Positions 34,476-43,465 of a DNA stretch of 54,454 bases are shown piece by piece (the first letter of the stretch is position 1; each line of letters starts with the position of its first letter). The translations under genes and the position numbers were made by a program. The notes beneath the pieces were generated by a model that ran no database searches, had not been told where the DNA came from, and saw only the letters and a program-made list of their open reading frames with translations. Origin of the DNA: Anaerosphaera aminiphila DSM 21120 (GTDB lineage Bacteria > Bacillota > Clostridia > Tissierellales > Peptoniphilaceae); the NCBI RefSeq assembly GCF_900129925.1, contig NZ_FQXI01000013.1, positions 1 to 54,454 of the forward strand, given 5' to 3'.

Positions 34476-35844
34476 GGTTCATTGTCAAATGTTGGGGTAG
34501 GTTTTTTCCTACCTCAATTTTTATTCTAATTTTTTGTTTAAATTAACTGCAACACCACAAAATCCTTTTCTTAAAGGTCTCGAAATTACGATATCCATAA
34601 GATACTCGTTTAATCACTTTGATTTTATTGTTAAATCCTTCCGTTCTTCCGTTGGTAAATCTGCTTTCAAAATAATGAAGTATTTCTTCTTTCCAGTTTT
34701 CTAAAGCTTTAATACATGCTTTGAATTCAGGTATTTTTGATTGTTTCGCTCTTTCTATCCATTTCTCTAATTCTTTCCCAGCAATATTTTTATTTTCTGC
34801 ATCTAAAAATAGATAGAAATTTTCTTTTAAATTGTATGCATCTCTTAAGTCTGATTCATACCATTTCATAACTTCCACTTCTTCTTTTTGTTCTTCTGTG
34901 AGTTTATTTCTACGCTTACGTAAGAGTGATTTACTTCTCTTAAAATATTTACGTAGTTTTGTATCCATAGTCTTTTGGCATCTTTTACGAACATTTTCAA
35001 GAGCCCAGAAACACTGTCTGGCAAAGTGGAATTTATCAATGATAATCATAGCTTTAGGAAAGTATGTCTTTGCAATATCAGCATAGTTTTTATACATATC
35101 CATTACAAAATACTTCACTTTATTGCGCTCTTTTTTTGATATTTGTGAAAAATAGTTTTCTAAGCCCGATTTTTTTCTACTAGGTAAAACATCATAAATT
35201 CTTTTGTGAACTCCATCTACAAGAATACATTGATACTTTTCTCTTCCTGTATTGCCTTTAAATTCATCAATACACAGTACTCGAGGAAGTGACCAGGTTT
35301 GTGTTGTTGTAAGGTGTAAAAGTCTAGTTACACTGGGAATTGAAGTTTTAAATTCTTTAGAAATAGACTTTAGAGACCTAGTATCTTTTAATTTTTCTAA
35401 TAAAGTAAAAATATATTCTTTTGTATTTCGTTGGTATCTTCCTAAAAAGTCTAGAGATTCTGTAAAGCGTTTGTTACACTTTTTACAAATAAATCGTCTC
35501 TTTCGAAGAAGTAGACACACTTGTCTTAATCCTATGTTACTATGTCTTACACGTTGGAGTCTATAGTCATGAATTCTCGTAGTAGATTGTTTGCAACAAG
35601 GACAAACACCTGTATTATTAGTAGATTGAATGGAAACTTCTATGGTTTCACTATTTTCTGTTATATTTGTTACAATAATATCTTTAATACTGAGAAGTTT
35701 TTGTATATAATTATCTTGCACGTATTTCACCCTTTCTATTTGGTTTAGTCACTTTATATGGTAAAGGATTTTTGGGATACGTGCATTCTTTTTTTGCAAA
35801 AAAATAAATGTTGGAGTGGTTACCCCAACATTTATTATAGAACC
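34476..35844 (-). mobile_element. Complete ISL3-family insertion sequence (1369 bp)
   Basis: The element begins GGTTCATTGTCAAATGTTGGGG and the other end, read inwards, begins GGTTCTATAATAAATGTTGG, giving imperfect terminal inverted repeats of about 24 bp. It encodes one transposase on the minus strand. The right end contains a 12-bp stem hairpin (AATAAATGTTGG and its complement, loop AGTGGTTACC) that could shield the transposase gene from outside transcription. The left end has a small hairpin GGTAGG-TTTTTT-CCTACC. A second copy runs off the left edge of the window. The target is the T-tract of the fab operon terminator. Confidence 0.93.
34543..35721 (-). CDS. ISL3-family transposase
   Basis: A 392-residue DDE transposase. 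N-terminal zinc-binding CPCC and CKKC motifs, a helix-turn-helix region, then the catalytic acidic residues in CIDEFKG, FVMDMYKNYADIAK and the Glu in GRTEGFNNKIKVIKR. It appears intact. The start is taken at GTG 35721, 6 nt after AAAGGGTG; an alternative GTG at 35730 would overlap that site. Expected to be active with its own terminal repeats. Confidence 0.9.
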   Translation of the reverse strand: MQDNYIQKLLSIKDIIVTNITENSETIEVSIQSTNNTGVCPCCKQSTTRIHDYRLQRVRHSNIGLRQVCLLLRKRRFICKKCNKRFTESLDFLGRYQRNTKEYIFTLLEKLKDTRSLKSISKEFKTSIPSVTRLLHLTTTQTWSLPRVLCIDEFKGNTGREKYQCILVDGVHKRIYDVLPSRKKSGLENYFSQISKKERNKVKYFVMDMYKNYADIAKTYFPKAMIIIDKFHFARQCFWALENVRKRCQKTMDTKLRKYFKRSKSLLRKRRNKLTEEQKEEVEVMKWYESDLRDAYNLKENFYLFLDAENKNIAGKELEKWIERAKQSKIPEFKACIKALENWKEEILHYFESRFTNGRTEGFNNKIKVIKRVSYGYRNFETFKKRILWCCS

Positions 35845-35845
35845 T

Positions 35846-35890
35846 AAAAAAACGACTTAAGTTTTCAAACTGATAACTTAAGTCGTTTTT
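35846..35890 (-). terminator. Terminator of fab operon, overlapping fabT stop and IS target
   Basis: Minus-strand stem AAAAACGACTTAAGTT / AACTTAAGTCGTTTTT. The fabT stop codon (35878-35880) is in the ascending arm, and the terminal T-tract (A-run 35846-35852 on the plus strand) is one copy of the IS target duplication. Confidence 0.88.
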
Positions 35891-36339
35891 ATTTTTTCCA
35901 CACCTTCTGTTACTTCAGGCATTAACTCATCTGATATTATATATAACATTCTCTCAAGTTGGTCTACTTCTTCTTTTGTAAACCTATTTTTTGCCCTTCT
36001 TAAAACTATATCCATATATTCATTTCTTATGTTGTTGTACTTATAAAATTTATCTGTCAGCTCTAAGAAATACTCTCGTTTATCTTCTTCTGATTGAACT
36101 TTTTTTACATATCCCTTTTTCACAAGATTGTTTACTTTATAAGTAATATTTGGTTGAGATATTCTCAAAAACTTTCCAACTTCATTTATTGTAGGTCTAT
36201 CAAGGGCATATATTACCTCTGTACAAAATGTTTCAATTGCAGTAAGTGTAGCTTCTCTTTTTTCAAATCCGGTAAAAATATTTCTATAAAAATTCAACTT
36301 AAATTTATCATATACTTCATTAAATGCTTTCTCTAACAT
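35878..36339 (-). CDS. fabT: MarR-family regulator of fatty acid synthesis
   Basis: A 153-residue MarR-type regulator. A winged helix is seen in TINEVGKFLRISQPNITYKVNNLVKKGYVKKV (recognition helix SQPNITYKVNNL) and the wing QSEEDKREYFLEL. FabT normally represses fab genes with acyl-ACP as co-repressor. Its place as last gene of the fab operon, rather than first, is unusual but still supports the assignment. The start at 36339 follows GGAGGTGA; the longer frame includes the ribosome-binding site. Confidence 0.85.
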   Translation of the reverse strand: MLEKAFNEVYDKFKLNFYRNIFTGFEKREATLTAIETFCTEVIYALDRPTINEVGKFLRISQPNITYKVNNLVKKGYVKKVQSEEDKREYFLELTDKFYKYNNIRNEYMDIVLRRAKNRFTKEEVDQLERMLYIISDELMPEVTEGVEKIKTT

Positions 36340-36395
36340 TACACTCACCTCCATATTCATAGTAACAAAAATACATTTTTAAGGCAAGCGTTTTT

Positions 36396-36824
36396 TTACT
36401 CTCCTATTGCAAATGAAATCTCTGCTTTGCAAACTAATTCACCCTCTACATATGCTTCGCAGCTTGCAAATCCTATGTTTAATTTTTGTGATTTTAGTGT
36501 AGATGTAATCTCTAATGTATCTCCTGGTTTTACCATTTTTAAAAATCTTGCCGACTTTATACTTGTAAAGTAAGCTGTCTTCCCCTTATTATCTTCAGTT
36601 GACAATATTGCAACTGCACCAACTTGTGCCATTGTCTCAACTATTAACACTCCCGGATAAACGTGATTATCAGGAAAATGTCCTTGAAATACTGCATCTG
36701 ATATACTTATATTTTTTATTCCCTTGGCATAATGCCCCTCTTCTATTTCCACTATTTTATCTACTAATAAAAAGGGATATCTGTGGGGTATTATATCCAT
36801 TATTTCATTTGAGTTATATTGCAT
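36396..36824 (-). CDS. fabZ: 3-hydroxyacyl-ACP dehydratase FabZ
   Basis: A 142-residue hotdog-fold dehydratase. Catalytic His is in IIPHRYPFLLVD and catalytic Glu in PGVLIVETMAQ. It removes water from 3-hydroxyacyl-ACP. The ATG at 36824 sits 8 nt after GAAAGG; ATG 36830 is an alternative too close to that site. It overlaps fabF by a few bases. Confidence 0.95.
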   Translation of the reverse strand: MQYNSNEIMDIIPHRYPFLLVDKIVEIEEGHYAKGIKNISISDAVFQGHFPDNHVYPGVLIVETMAQVGAVAILSTEDNKGKTAYFTSIKSARFLKMVKPGDTLEITSTLKSQKLNIGFASCEAYVEGELVCKAEISFAIGE

Positions 36825-38055
36825 TTTCATATCCTTTCATTGCTATTGACACATTGTGTCCACCAAATCCAAGTGAGTTTGAAAGAGCTAATTTTATTTC
36901 CTTATCTACTCCCATATTTGGCACTACATCTAAATCACAATCTTCATCTTTAACTAAGTAATTTACTGTTGGAGGTATAAATGAATTTTTTATTGCAAGA
37001 AGTGTAATTATTGCCTCTATTGCTCCACTAGCTCCCAATAAGTGACCTGTCATAGATTTTGTACTTGTGAGTTTTAAGTCATAGGCATGATCCTTAAATG
37101 CTTTTTTAACTGCCTTTGTTTCAATTTTATCGTTTAGTGGAGTTGATGTTCCATGAGCATTGATGTAATCTACATCTGTTAACTTCATTCCGGAATTTTT
37201 AACTGCTTGTTCCATTGCAAGTGCTGCCCAAGTTCCATTTTCCTCAGGTGCAGTTATGTGATTTGCATCACATGTCATTGAAGCGCCAACTATTTCTCCA
37301 TAGATATTTGCTCCTCTTTTAAGGGCACTTTCCAATTCTTCAAGTACTAGTACTCCTGAACCCTCTCCCATTACAAATCCGGATCTCTCCTTGTCAAAAG
37401 GTATACTTGAACGCTTTATATCATTACTTTCATTTAGAGCTCTCATTGATGAAAATCCACCTATTCCCAAGCGATTTATACTTGCCTCTGCTCCTCCTGC
37501 AAATACTACGTCATTATAACCATCAACTATACTTCTGTATCCGTCTAAAATAGAGTTACTAGATGAAGCACAAGCTGTAACTGAACAACCTACATATCCA
37601 TGAACTCCAAGTTCAATAGCTATTTGAGCTGCAGTCATATTTGCGATTACCATTGGAATAAAGAAGGGACTAATTTTATCAAAACCCTTAACAGATGCTT
37701 TAATTGTCTCTGTTTCAATAGTATTAAGTCCACCTATTCCAGAGGAAACCATAACTGAAACTCTGCTTGGATCATAATTATCTAAATCAATTCCACTGTC
37801 TTCTTTTGCATTTCTTGCTGCTGCAACACCTAGTTGATTTACTCTATCTGTTCTTCTCTGCTCTTTTTTATCAAAGTAATCACTTGGATCATAGTCTTTA
37901 CACTGACAGGCAACTTTTACTCTAAGCTGTGAGGTGTCAAATCCATCTATATAATCTACGGCACTTTTGCCTTTTTTTACACTGTCCCAAAGAGTTTCAA
38001 TACTATTTCCTATAGGAGATATAAATCCCATTCCCGTAACAACAACTCTTTTCAT
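36814..38055 (-). CDS. fabF: Beta-ketoacyl-ACP synthase II
   Basis: A 413-residue condensing enzyme. Active site: Cys in TACASSSNSI, His in NAHGTSTPLND and His in SMTGHLLGASG; C-terminal SNSLGFGGHN. It elongates acyl-ACP with malonyl-ACP. It overlaps fabG by 4 bp (ATGA) and fabZ by 11-17 bp, so translation is coupled through this part of the operon. Confidence 0.96.
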   Translation of the reverse strand: MKRVVVTGMGFISPIGNSIETLWDSVKKGKSAVDYIDGFDTSQLRVKVACQCKDYDPSDYFDKKEQRRTDRVNQLGVAAARNAKEDSGIDLDNYDPSRVSVMVSSGIGGLNTIETETIKASVKGFDKISPFFIPMVIANMTAAQIAIELGVHGYVGCSVTACASSSNSILDGYRSIVDGYNDVVFAGGAEASINRLGIGGFSSMRALNESNDIKRSSIPFDKERSGFVMGEGSGVLVLEELESALKRGANIYGEIVGASMTCDANHITAPEENGTWAALAMEQAVKNSGMKLTDVDYINAHGTSTPLNDKIETKAVKKAFKDHAYDLKLTSTKSMTGHLLGASGAIEAIITLLAIKNSFIPPTVNYLVKDEDCDLDVVPNMGVDKEIKLALSNSLGFGGHNVSIAMKGYENAI

Positions 38056-38783
38056 ATATTCATTCCTCCATCTACTGAAATTACCTGTCCCGTTATATAA
38101 TTTGCCCTATCTGATGATAAAAAAGAAATTAAATCAGCCACATCTTCAACTTTTCCATATTTGTGCATTGGAATTTTATTTAACATTTCTTCTTTTACAT
38201 CTTCACTTAACTTGTCTGTCATTTCAGTTTCAATAAATCCCGGTGCAACTGCATTTACTGTAATATTCCTCTTACCAAGTTCCAGCGCAAGTGACTTTGT
38301 CATTCCAATTACTCCCGCCTTACTTGCTGCATAGTTAATTTGTCCTGCATTTCCATGTAGTCCAACTATTGAACTCATTGAAATAATTCTTCCATATCTT
38401 GCTTTTAACATTAGTTTTGCAGCAAATTTCATACAGTAAAAGCTGCCATTTAAATTTACATCTATTACATCTTTAAAATCTTCTTCGCTAAGTCTAAGCG
38501 TCAAATTATCTTTTGTAATACCTGCATTATTTACTAGGACTTCTAAAGAGCCGAACTTATCTTTAATTTCATTGAACATACTCTCACAATCGTCATAGCT
38601 TGAAACGTCGCCCTTTAGCTTTAAAACTTCAACACCTTTTTTTAATAGTTCTTCTTCTAATTTTAAAGCAGCTTCTTCGTTTCTGTAATTTATTACAATA
38701 TTCATTCCATCATCTGCAAGTTTTAAGGCAATGGCACGGCCAATTCCCCTTGTAGCTCCAGTTACAAATGCTGTTCTACTCAC
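38052..38783 (-). CDS. fabG: 3-oxoacyl-ACP reductase
   Basis: A 243-residue short-chain dehydrogenase. NADPH site VTGATRGIGRAIA at the N-terminus, NNAGIT, and the catalytic Ser-Tyr-Lys (SMSSIVG, YAASKAG). C-terminus ends ITGQVISVDGGMNI as usual. The start is GTG at 38783, 9 nt after GGAGG, and overlaps the fabD stop by 8 bp. Confidence 0.95.
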   Translation of the reverse strand: MSRTAFVTGATRGIGRAIALKLADDGMNIVINYRNEEAALKLEEELLKKGVEVLKLKGDVSSYDDCESMFNEIKDKFGSLEVLVNNAGITKDNLTLRLSEEDFKDVIDVNLNGSFYCMKFAAKLMLKARYGRIISMSSIVGLHGNAGQINYAASKAGVIGMTKSLALELGKRNITVNAVAPGFIETEMTDKLSEDVKEEMLNKIPMHKYGKVEDVADLISFLSSDRANYITGQVISVDGGMNI

Positions 38784-39702
38784 CCTTATATTCCTCCACA
38801 AATTTTAGATAGTCCTCATATGTTGAAATTGTACTGACTTTAATCTTTCTATCTATTTTCTTCATAAATCTTTTGATTACATTATTAAATCCTATTTCAA
38901 CGAATTCATCTACTCCGTCTTCCAACATATTTTTTAATGCATCTTCAAATCTAACTGCCTGCATAACTTGGTTGGTCATAATCTCTTTAATGTCTTCTCC
39001 ATCTCTTTTTCTGCCAAGTAAATTGTAGTACAAGTCAATTTTTTCTTCTTTAAAATTTATATCTTTAAAAATATATTCCAGTTCTTCTGAAGCCTGTTTC
39101 ATATACTCAGTATGAAAAGGACCCGAAACTTTTAACTCTATAGCTCTACATCCCAATTCTTTTAACTGGTCCACAGAACTTAAAACCGAACTTCTCTCCC
39201 CTGATATGACAATTTGACCTGGACAGTTTAAGTTTGAAATAGAAGTGAAATTTAATTCACTGCTGTTTTTTCCCACAACTTCTCTTACTGCTTCTTCTGT
39301 TGAACCCATTATTGCATACATTAAAGTGTCTATATTTTCAGAGCTCTTCTTCATTGCCTCACCTCTAAGTTCTGCAACTTTTAAAGCATCTTCATCACTT
39401 AGTACTCCTGAGGCATATAGTGCTCCATATTCGCCAATGCTAAGCCCTGCAACTGCATCTGCAATTATTCCCTTGCTCTCCAGTAATTTTGTTACCATTA
39501 TTTGAAATGCCACAAGTACTACTTGAGTATTTTCAGTTTCTTTTAATACTTCTTCATCAGTAAAAAAAGACAGTTCTTTTACATCTTTAGTTATATTTAT
39601 AGAGTCATAATATTTTTTTGCCACTTCTGAGTTTTCATAAAAGTCTAATCCCATTTTAGATTTTTGACTTCCCTGTCCACCATATAAAAAAGCTACTTTC
39701 AT
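38776..39702 (-). CDS. fabD: Malonyl-CoA:ACP transacylase
   Basis: A 308-residue acyltransferase. The opening FLYGGQGSQKSKMG, the nucleophile Ser in GLSIGEYGALYA, an Arg in the ELRGEAM segment and the catalytic His in GPFHTEYM are all present. It transfers malonyl from CoA to AcpP. Overlaps the nitronate monooxygenase gene by 4 bp and fabG by 8 bp. Confidence 0.95.
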   Translation of the reverse strand: MKVAFLYGGQGSQKSKMGLDFYENSEVAKKYYDSINITKDVKELSFFTDEEVLKETENTQVVLVAFQIMVTKLLESKGIIADAVAGLSIGEYGALYASGVLSDEDALKVAELRGEAMKKSSENIDTLMYAIMGSTEEAVREVVGKNSSELNFTSISNLNCPGQIVISGERSSVLSSVDQLKELGCRAIELKVSGPFHTEYMKQASEELEYIFKDINFKEEKIDLYYNLLGRKRDGEDIKEIMTNQVMQAVRFEDALKNMLEDGVDEFVEIGFNNVIKRFMKKIDRKIKVSTISTYEDYLKFVEEYKGE

Positions 39703-40739
39703 TTTTCCTCCATTAAAGTCTTTATAACTTCCTTTACAGTTGTAATTTTATCTATTCCATTTATATTTTCTCCTGAAAAAACTACATTTAATCTTCCCTT
39801 TGCACTGTTTGAAAGGGCCTTGGAAATACAGTAGGGTGTTTTTCTCGGATCACAAGTTTTTAAACAGTCAATACACCTTCTCTTTGGAACATCTGAATAA
39901 TCCACACTGTCTAAAAAGTCATTTTTAACTGCTCTAGCCAAAAATCCTGCTGGACTGTGAATAATTTCCAAATCAGAATCTTTTGCATTTACTATTGCTT
40001 CTTTAAATTCTATACTTACATCGCACTCCTCTGTTGCTATGAAAGGTGTGGCAACTTGAACTCCGTCTGCCCCCAGCTTTTTCATCTTTAATCTGTCTTC
40101 ATTGTTTCTTATTCCACCTGCTGCAAATAAGTAAATTTTTTTATTTGTCTCTGCTTCTAAATCTGTCAGGTAAGCTGATATTTCCAATACTATATCTTCC
40201 AATTTTAATTCTCTTATTTCATTTTCTTTAAATCCTAAATGACCTCCGGCTTTTGGTCCTTCAACTACTACAAAATCAGGATATCTATTATATCTTTTTT
40301 TCCAAGTTCTAACTATTAAATCAAGGGCTCTCTTGCTGGAAACTATGGGAGCTATTAAAGTCTCTTCTCCTACTAATTCCGGCAAATTCAGTGGAAGTCC
40401 CGCTCCGCAAATAACTGCATCTGCACCAAATTCACTACTGGATTTCACCATTTCTTCGAAGTCCTTTATAGCTGTCATTACATTGACAGCAAGCAGACCT
40501 CTTCCTTCAGATATGTCTTTTGCCTTGTCTATTTCTTTTTTTAAGGCTATTTTATTTTTTTCAATTGAATTTTCAAGATATCCTTCTTCTCTAAATCCTA
40601 TTCCCACTGCGGATATGACGCCCATTCCACCTTCTCTAGCAACAGAGCCTGATAAATTACCAAGGGAAACTCCCACGCCCATTCCGCCTTGAATTATTGG
40701 AATATCCATAACTTTACTTCCAAAATTTATTGAACACAT
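39699..40739 (-). CDS. Nitronate monooxygenase-like flavoprotein in fab operon
   Basis: A 346-residue FMN-dependent TIM-barrel protein of the 2-nitropropane dioxygenase/FabK superfamily. Barrel motifs: PIIQGGMGVG, GADAVICGAG, VEGPKAGGHLGF and AAGGI. The C-terminal part has RRCIDCLKTCDPRKTPYC, a cysteine cluster absent from true FabK. It lies directly after fabK and overlaps it by 13 bp. It might serve as a second enoyl reductase, an isomerase-like helper for unsaturated chains, or a detoxifying nitronate monooxygenase; none is proven. Confidence 0.82.
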   Translation of the reverse strand: MCSINFGSKVMDIPIIQGGMGVGVSLGNLSGSVAREGGMGVISAVGIGFREEGYLENSIEKNKIALKKEIDKAKDISEGRGLLAVNVMTAIKDFEEMVKSSSEFGADAVICGAGLPLNLPELVGEETLIAPIVSSKRALDLIVRTWKKRYNRYPDFVVVEGPKAGGHLGFKENEIRELKLEDIVLEISAYLTDLEAETNKKIYLFAAGGIRNNEDRLKMKKLGADGVQVATPFIATEECDVSIEFKEAIVNAKDSDLEIIHSPAGFLARAVKNDFLDSVDYSDVPKRRCIDCLKTCDPRKTPYCISKALSNSAKGRLNVVFSGENINGIDKITTVKEVIKTLMEEK

Positions 40740-41656
40740 AATTTTTTCTTCTCCAAAAGGTATTCACTATATAATTTATTAAATAAATCATCTAAACTCA
40801 TTTTTTCATTTACTTCTTCTACAACTTGACCTGCCATAACAGTTCCATTGACAACATCTCCATCGAAAACAGCCTTTCTAAGTGAGCCCAATGTCAACAA
40901 CTCAAGTTCTTCCATAGTCGCTCCTGCTTTTTCTTTTTCAATGTATTCATTTACCATTTTATTTTTTAAAACTCTATTTGGCATTCCACTAATTTTTCCC
41001 ATGACAGTAACTTGGGAAGATCTTGCTGAAATAATTTTATCTTTATAGTTTTCATGTACAGGACATTCATCAGTTGCCAAAAGACATGTTCCCATTTGTA
41101 TTCCCACTGCACCCAGTACTTCAGCTGCAAGTATTTGTTTTCCGGTTGCAATTCCACCTGCTGCTATTACGGGAATTGAGAGCGCATTTGCTATTTGAGG
41201 AATTAAAACCATGCTAGTAAGTTCTCCTATATGTCCACCTGCTTCTTGGCCCTCTGCAATTATTCCATCTACTCCCAGTCTTTCCATTCTAATAGCCAGT
41301 GCTTTTGAAGACACTACTGGAAATATTTTTGTGTTTATCTCTTTCCATTTTTCAATGTACTTTCCTGGATTTCCAGCTCCAGTTGTTACTACCGGCACTT
41401 TATATTCACGTGTAATCTCTACTATTTCTTCCACTTCGGGATTTATTAAGAGTATATTTACTCCAAAGGGCTTGTCTGTCTTTGACTTACAAATTTCTAT
41501 TTGCTCTCTTAAATCGTGTGCACTTAACCCACCTGTGCCTATTAATCCAAGTCCGCCTGCATTACTAACTGCTGCTGCAAATTCTCCAGTTGCAATATGA
41601 GCCATTCCCCCTTGAATAAAAGGATATTTTATATTTAAAACTTCTTGTAATTTCAT
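40727..41656 (-). CDS. fabK: Enoyl-ACP reductase II
   Basis: A 309-residue FMN-dependent enoyl-ACP reductase. Conserved: YPFIQGGMAHIATGEFAAAV at the N-terminus, VPVVTTGAGNP, the catalytic loop EGQEAGGHIG and AAGGIATGKQ. It reduces enoyl-ACP at the end of each cycle. FabK enzymes are not inhibited by triclosan, so triclosan resistance is expected from the family. No fabI or fabL is in the operon. Confidence 0.93.
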   Translation of the reverse strand: MKLQEVLNIKYPFIQGGMAHIATGEFAAAVSNAGGLGLIGTGGLSAHDLREQIEICKSKTDKPFGVNILLINPEVEEIVEITREYKVPVVTTGAGNPGKYIEKWKEINTKIFPVVSSKALAIRMERLGVDGIIAEGQEAGGHIGELTSMVLIPQIANALSIPVIAAGGIATGKQILAAEVLGAVGIQMGTCLLATDECPVHENYKDKIISARSSQVTVMGKISGMPNRVLKNKMVNEYIEKEKAGATMEELELLTLGSLRKAVFDGDVVNGTVMAGQVVEEVNEKMSLDDLFNKLYSEYLLEKKKLCVQ

Positions 41657-41672
41657 CTTTTCTCCCTAATTT

Positions 41673-42584
41673 CTATACCTCTACAATTATGCCTGCAAAA
41701 CTAAGACCTGCTCCAAATCCAAACATTAATATACTTTCTCTTTCTCTTAACATATCTTTTTCTTGCATTTCACCTAAACATATTGGAATACTAGCTGATG
41801 ACGTATTTCCATATGTTTCAATATTTGTATAATATTTTTCAGAAGAACCAAGTTTTCTGGCAACTGAATTTATTATTCTTATATTGGCTTGATGCAGTAC
41901 AACATGGTCAATTTCTTCAATTGTCATATTTGATTTATTAAGTAAGTTCTTAATGCACTTTGGAACGATTTCAATTCCAAATCTATAGACATTTTGACCG
42001 TTCATATATATTTTATCTTCATCACTTCTAAGTAGTCTTAAATCGTCACTTCCAATAGTGCCCTTTTCATTAAAAAAGTCTCCATCTGTCTTTTCAAACA
42101 GCACTGCTCCGGAGCCATCTCCAAATAGAGCAACAGTAGACCTTTCCTCTTTATCTAAGAGTTTGCTAAGTTTATCAGCTCCAATAATAATTGCACATTC
42201 TCCATTTTCTAACATACCATGTGCCATTATTGCCCCTCCGACAAATCCGGTACAGGCCATGTTTATGTCTACAGAAAATACATCTTCATTTAAATTAAAT
42301 TTTTTAGTAACTATTGAAGCAATTGAAGGCATTATATAGTCCGGGCTAATTGTAGCAACTATTACTACTTTTATTTTACTTACATCTTCTTCACTTAGTT
42401 TTAAGTCACCAACTGACTCTAAAACCATATCAGAAGTATCTACATTTTCTTCCCAATATCTAGTCTTTATTCCAGTTCTCTGTACTATCCACTCACTTGT
42501 AGTGTCTAGGTAACTTTCAAAAAAACTATTATCTACAATATTTTTAGGTTTATAATAACCTGCTTTAATTAATTTTAGTCCCAT
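41673..42584 (-). CDS. fabH: Beta-ketoacyl-ACP synthase III
   Basis: A 303-residue KASIII. Active site Cys in NMACTGFVGG, His in VLHQANIRI and Asn in YGNTSSASIP. It starts fatty acid synthesis by condensing an acyl-CoA primer with malonyl-ACP. It overlaps the end of accA by 10 bp. Confidence 0.95.
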   Translation of the reverse strand: MGLKLIKAGYYKPKNIVDNSFFESYLDTTSEWIVQRTGIKTRYWEENVDTSDMVLESVGDLKLSEEDVSKIKVVIVATISPDYIMPSIASIVTKKFNLNEDVFSVDINMACTGFVGGAIMAHGMLENGECAIIIGADKLSKLLDKEERSTVALFGDGSGAVLFEKTDGDFFNEKGTIGSDDLRLLRSDEDKIYMNGQNVYRFGIEIVPKCIKNLLNKSNMTIEEIDHVVLHQANIRIINSVARKLGSSEKYYTNIETYGNTSSASIPICLGEMQEKDMLRERESILMFGFGAGLSFAGIIVEV

Positions 42585-43465
42585 GCCAAATTCCTATATT
42601 TTCCTTTTCTATTTTGCAGTAGCTTATCCATTGGAATATCTCCTAGTATTTCTAAATTTTTCTTAAGGGATTTCTTTAACCTATTGTAGTTTTCTTCAAA
42701 GTCCTCTAGCTCTACTGCTAAATCTTCTTCTACAATTTCATCGCAAACTTTAAATTTTAATAGATCTTCAGAAGTTAATTTCATAACTTCCATAGCTTCA
42801 CTAGCCCTTAGAGAGTCCTTCCACAATATTGATGCAAATCCCTCTGGTGAAAGTATGGAATATATTGAATTTTCCATCATTATTAAGTGATCACAAACAC
42901 TAAGAGCTAATGCTCCTCCACTTGATCCCTCTCCGATAATAACGGATATTATATTTGTCTTTAATCCACACATTTCATAAATTGTACTTGCAATTGCCTC
43001 TGCCTGACCTCTTTCTTCCGCCTCAACACCCGGATATGCTCCCTGTGTATCTACAAAACAAATAATTGGTCTATTAAATTTTTCAGCTTGTCTGGCAAGT
43101 CTTTGTACTTTTCTATATCCCTCAGGGTGTGGCATTCCAAAATTTGCAGCTAAACTCTCTTCAAGTCCTCTGCCCTTTTCAATACCTAAAAAGGTTACAG
43201 GAATATCTCCCAACATTCCCACTCCACCAACAATTGCCTTGTCATCTGCATACTTTCTATCTCCATGAAAAAATAATGGACTTTCAATAATATTTTTTAT
43301 GAAGTCCATTGCCTTGGGTCTATTCTTATATCTAGCTAAAAACACTCTATCTTCAACTGTTATATTTTTCTTTGCTTCTTCTAATTTTAATTTTTTATAA
43401 TTTCTATATTCTTCACTATTTTTTTCTTCTTTTATTAAATCCTCAAATACTAACTTCAGTTTCAT
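42575..43465 (-). CDS. accA: Acetyl-CoA carboxylase carboxyltransferase alpha subunit
   Basis: A 296-residue AccA, typical for the alpha subunit. Conserved blocks: FFHGDRKYADDKAIVGGVG, HPEGYRKVQRLARQAEKF, VDTQGAYPGVEAEERGQ and GEGSSGGALAL. With AccD it transfers carboxyl from biotin to acetyl-CoA. Overlaps accD by 23 bp. CAGGAGAAGTT precedes the ATG. Confidence 0.96.
   Translation of the reverse strand: MKLKLVFEDLIKEEKNSEEYRNYKKLKLEEAKKNITVEDRVFLARYKNRPKAMDFIKNIIESPLFFHGDRKYADDKAIVGGVGMLGDIPVTFLGIEKGRGLEESLAANFGMPHPEGYRKVQRLARQAEKFNRPIICFVDTQGAYPGVEAEERGQAEAIASTIYEMCGLKTNIISVIIGEGSSGGALALSVCDHLIMMENSIYSILSPEGFASILWKDSLRASEAMEVMKLTSEDLLKFKVCDEIVEEDLAVELEDFEENYNRLKKSLKKNLEILGDIPMDKLLQNRKGKYRNLAWD

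Larger units (their letters stand above)
34468..35852. repeat. 8-bp target duplications flanking the IS
   Basis: TAAAAAAA is present at 34468-34475 and again at 35845-35852, directly outside the two IS ends. It is an exact 8-bp duplication, as expected for ISL3-family transposition. Confidence 0.9.

Noticed and set aside
34476-34540. Left-end IS hairpin as a full transposase terminator
   Set aside because: The 6-bp stem with a homopolymer loop lacks a following T-tract on the minus strand.
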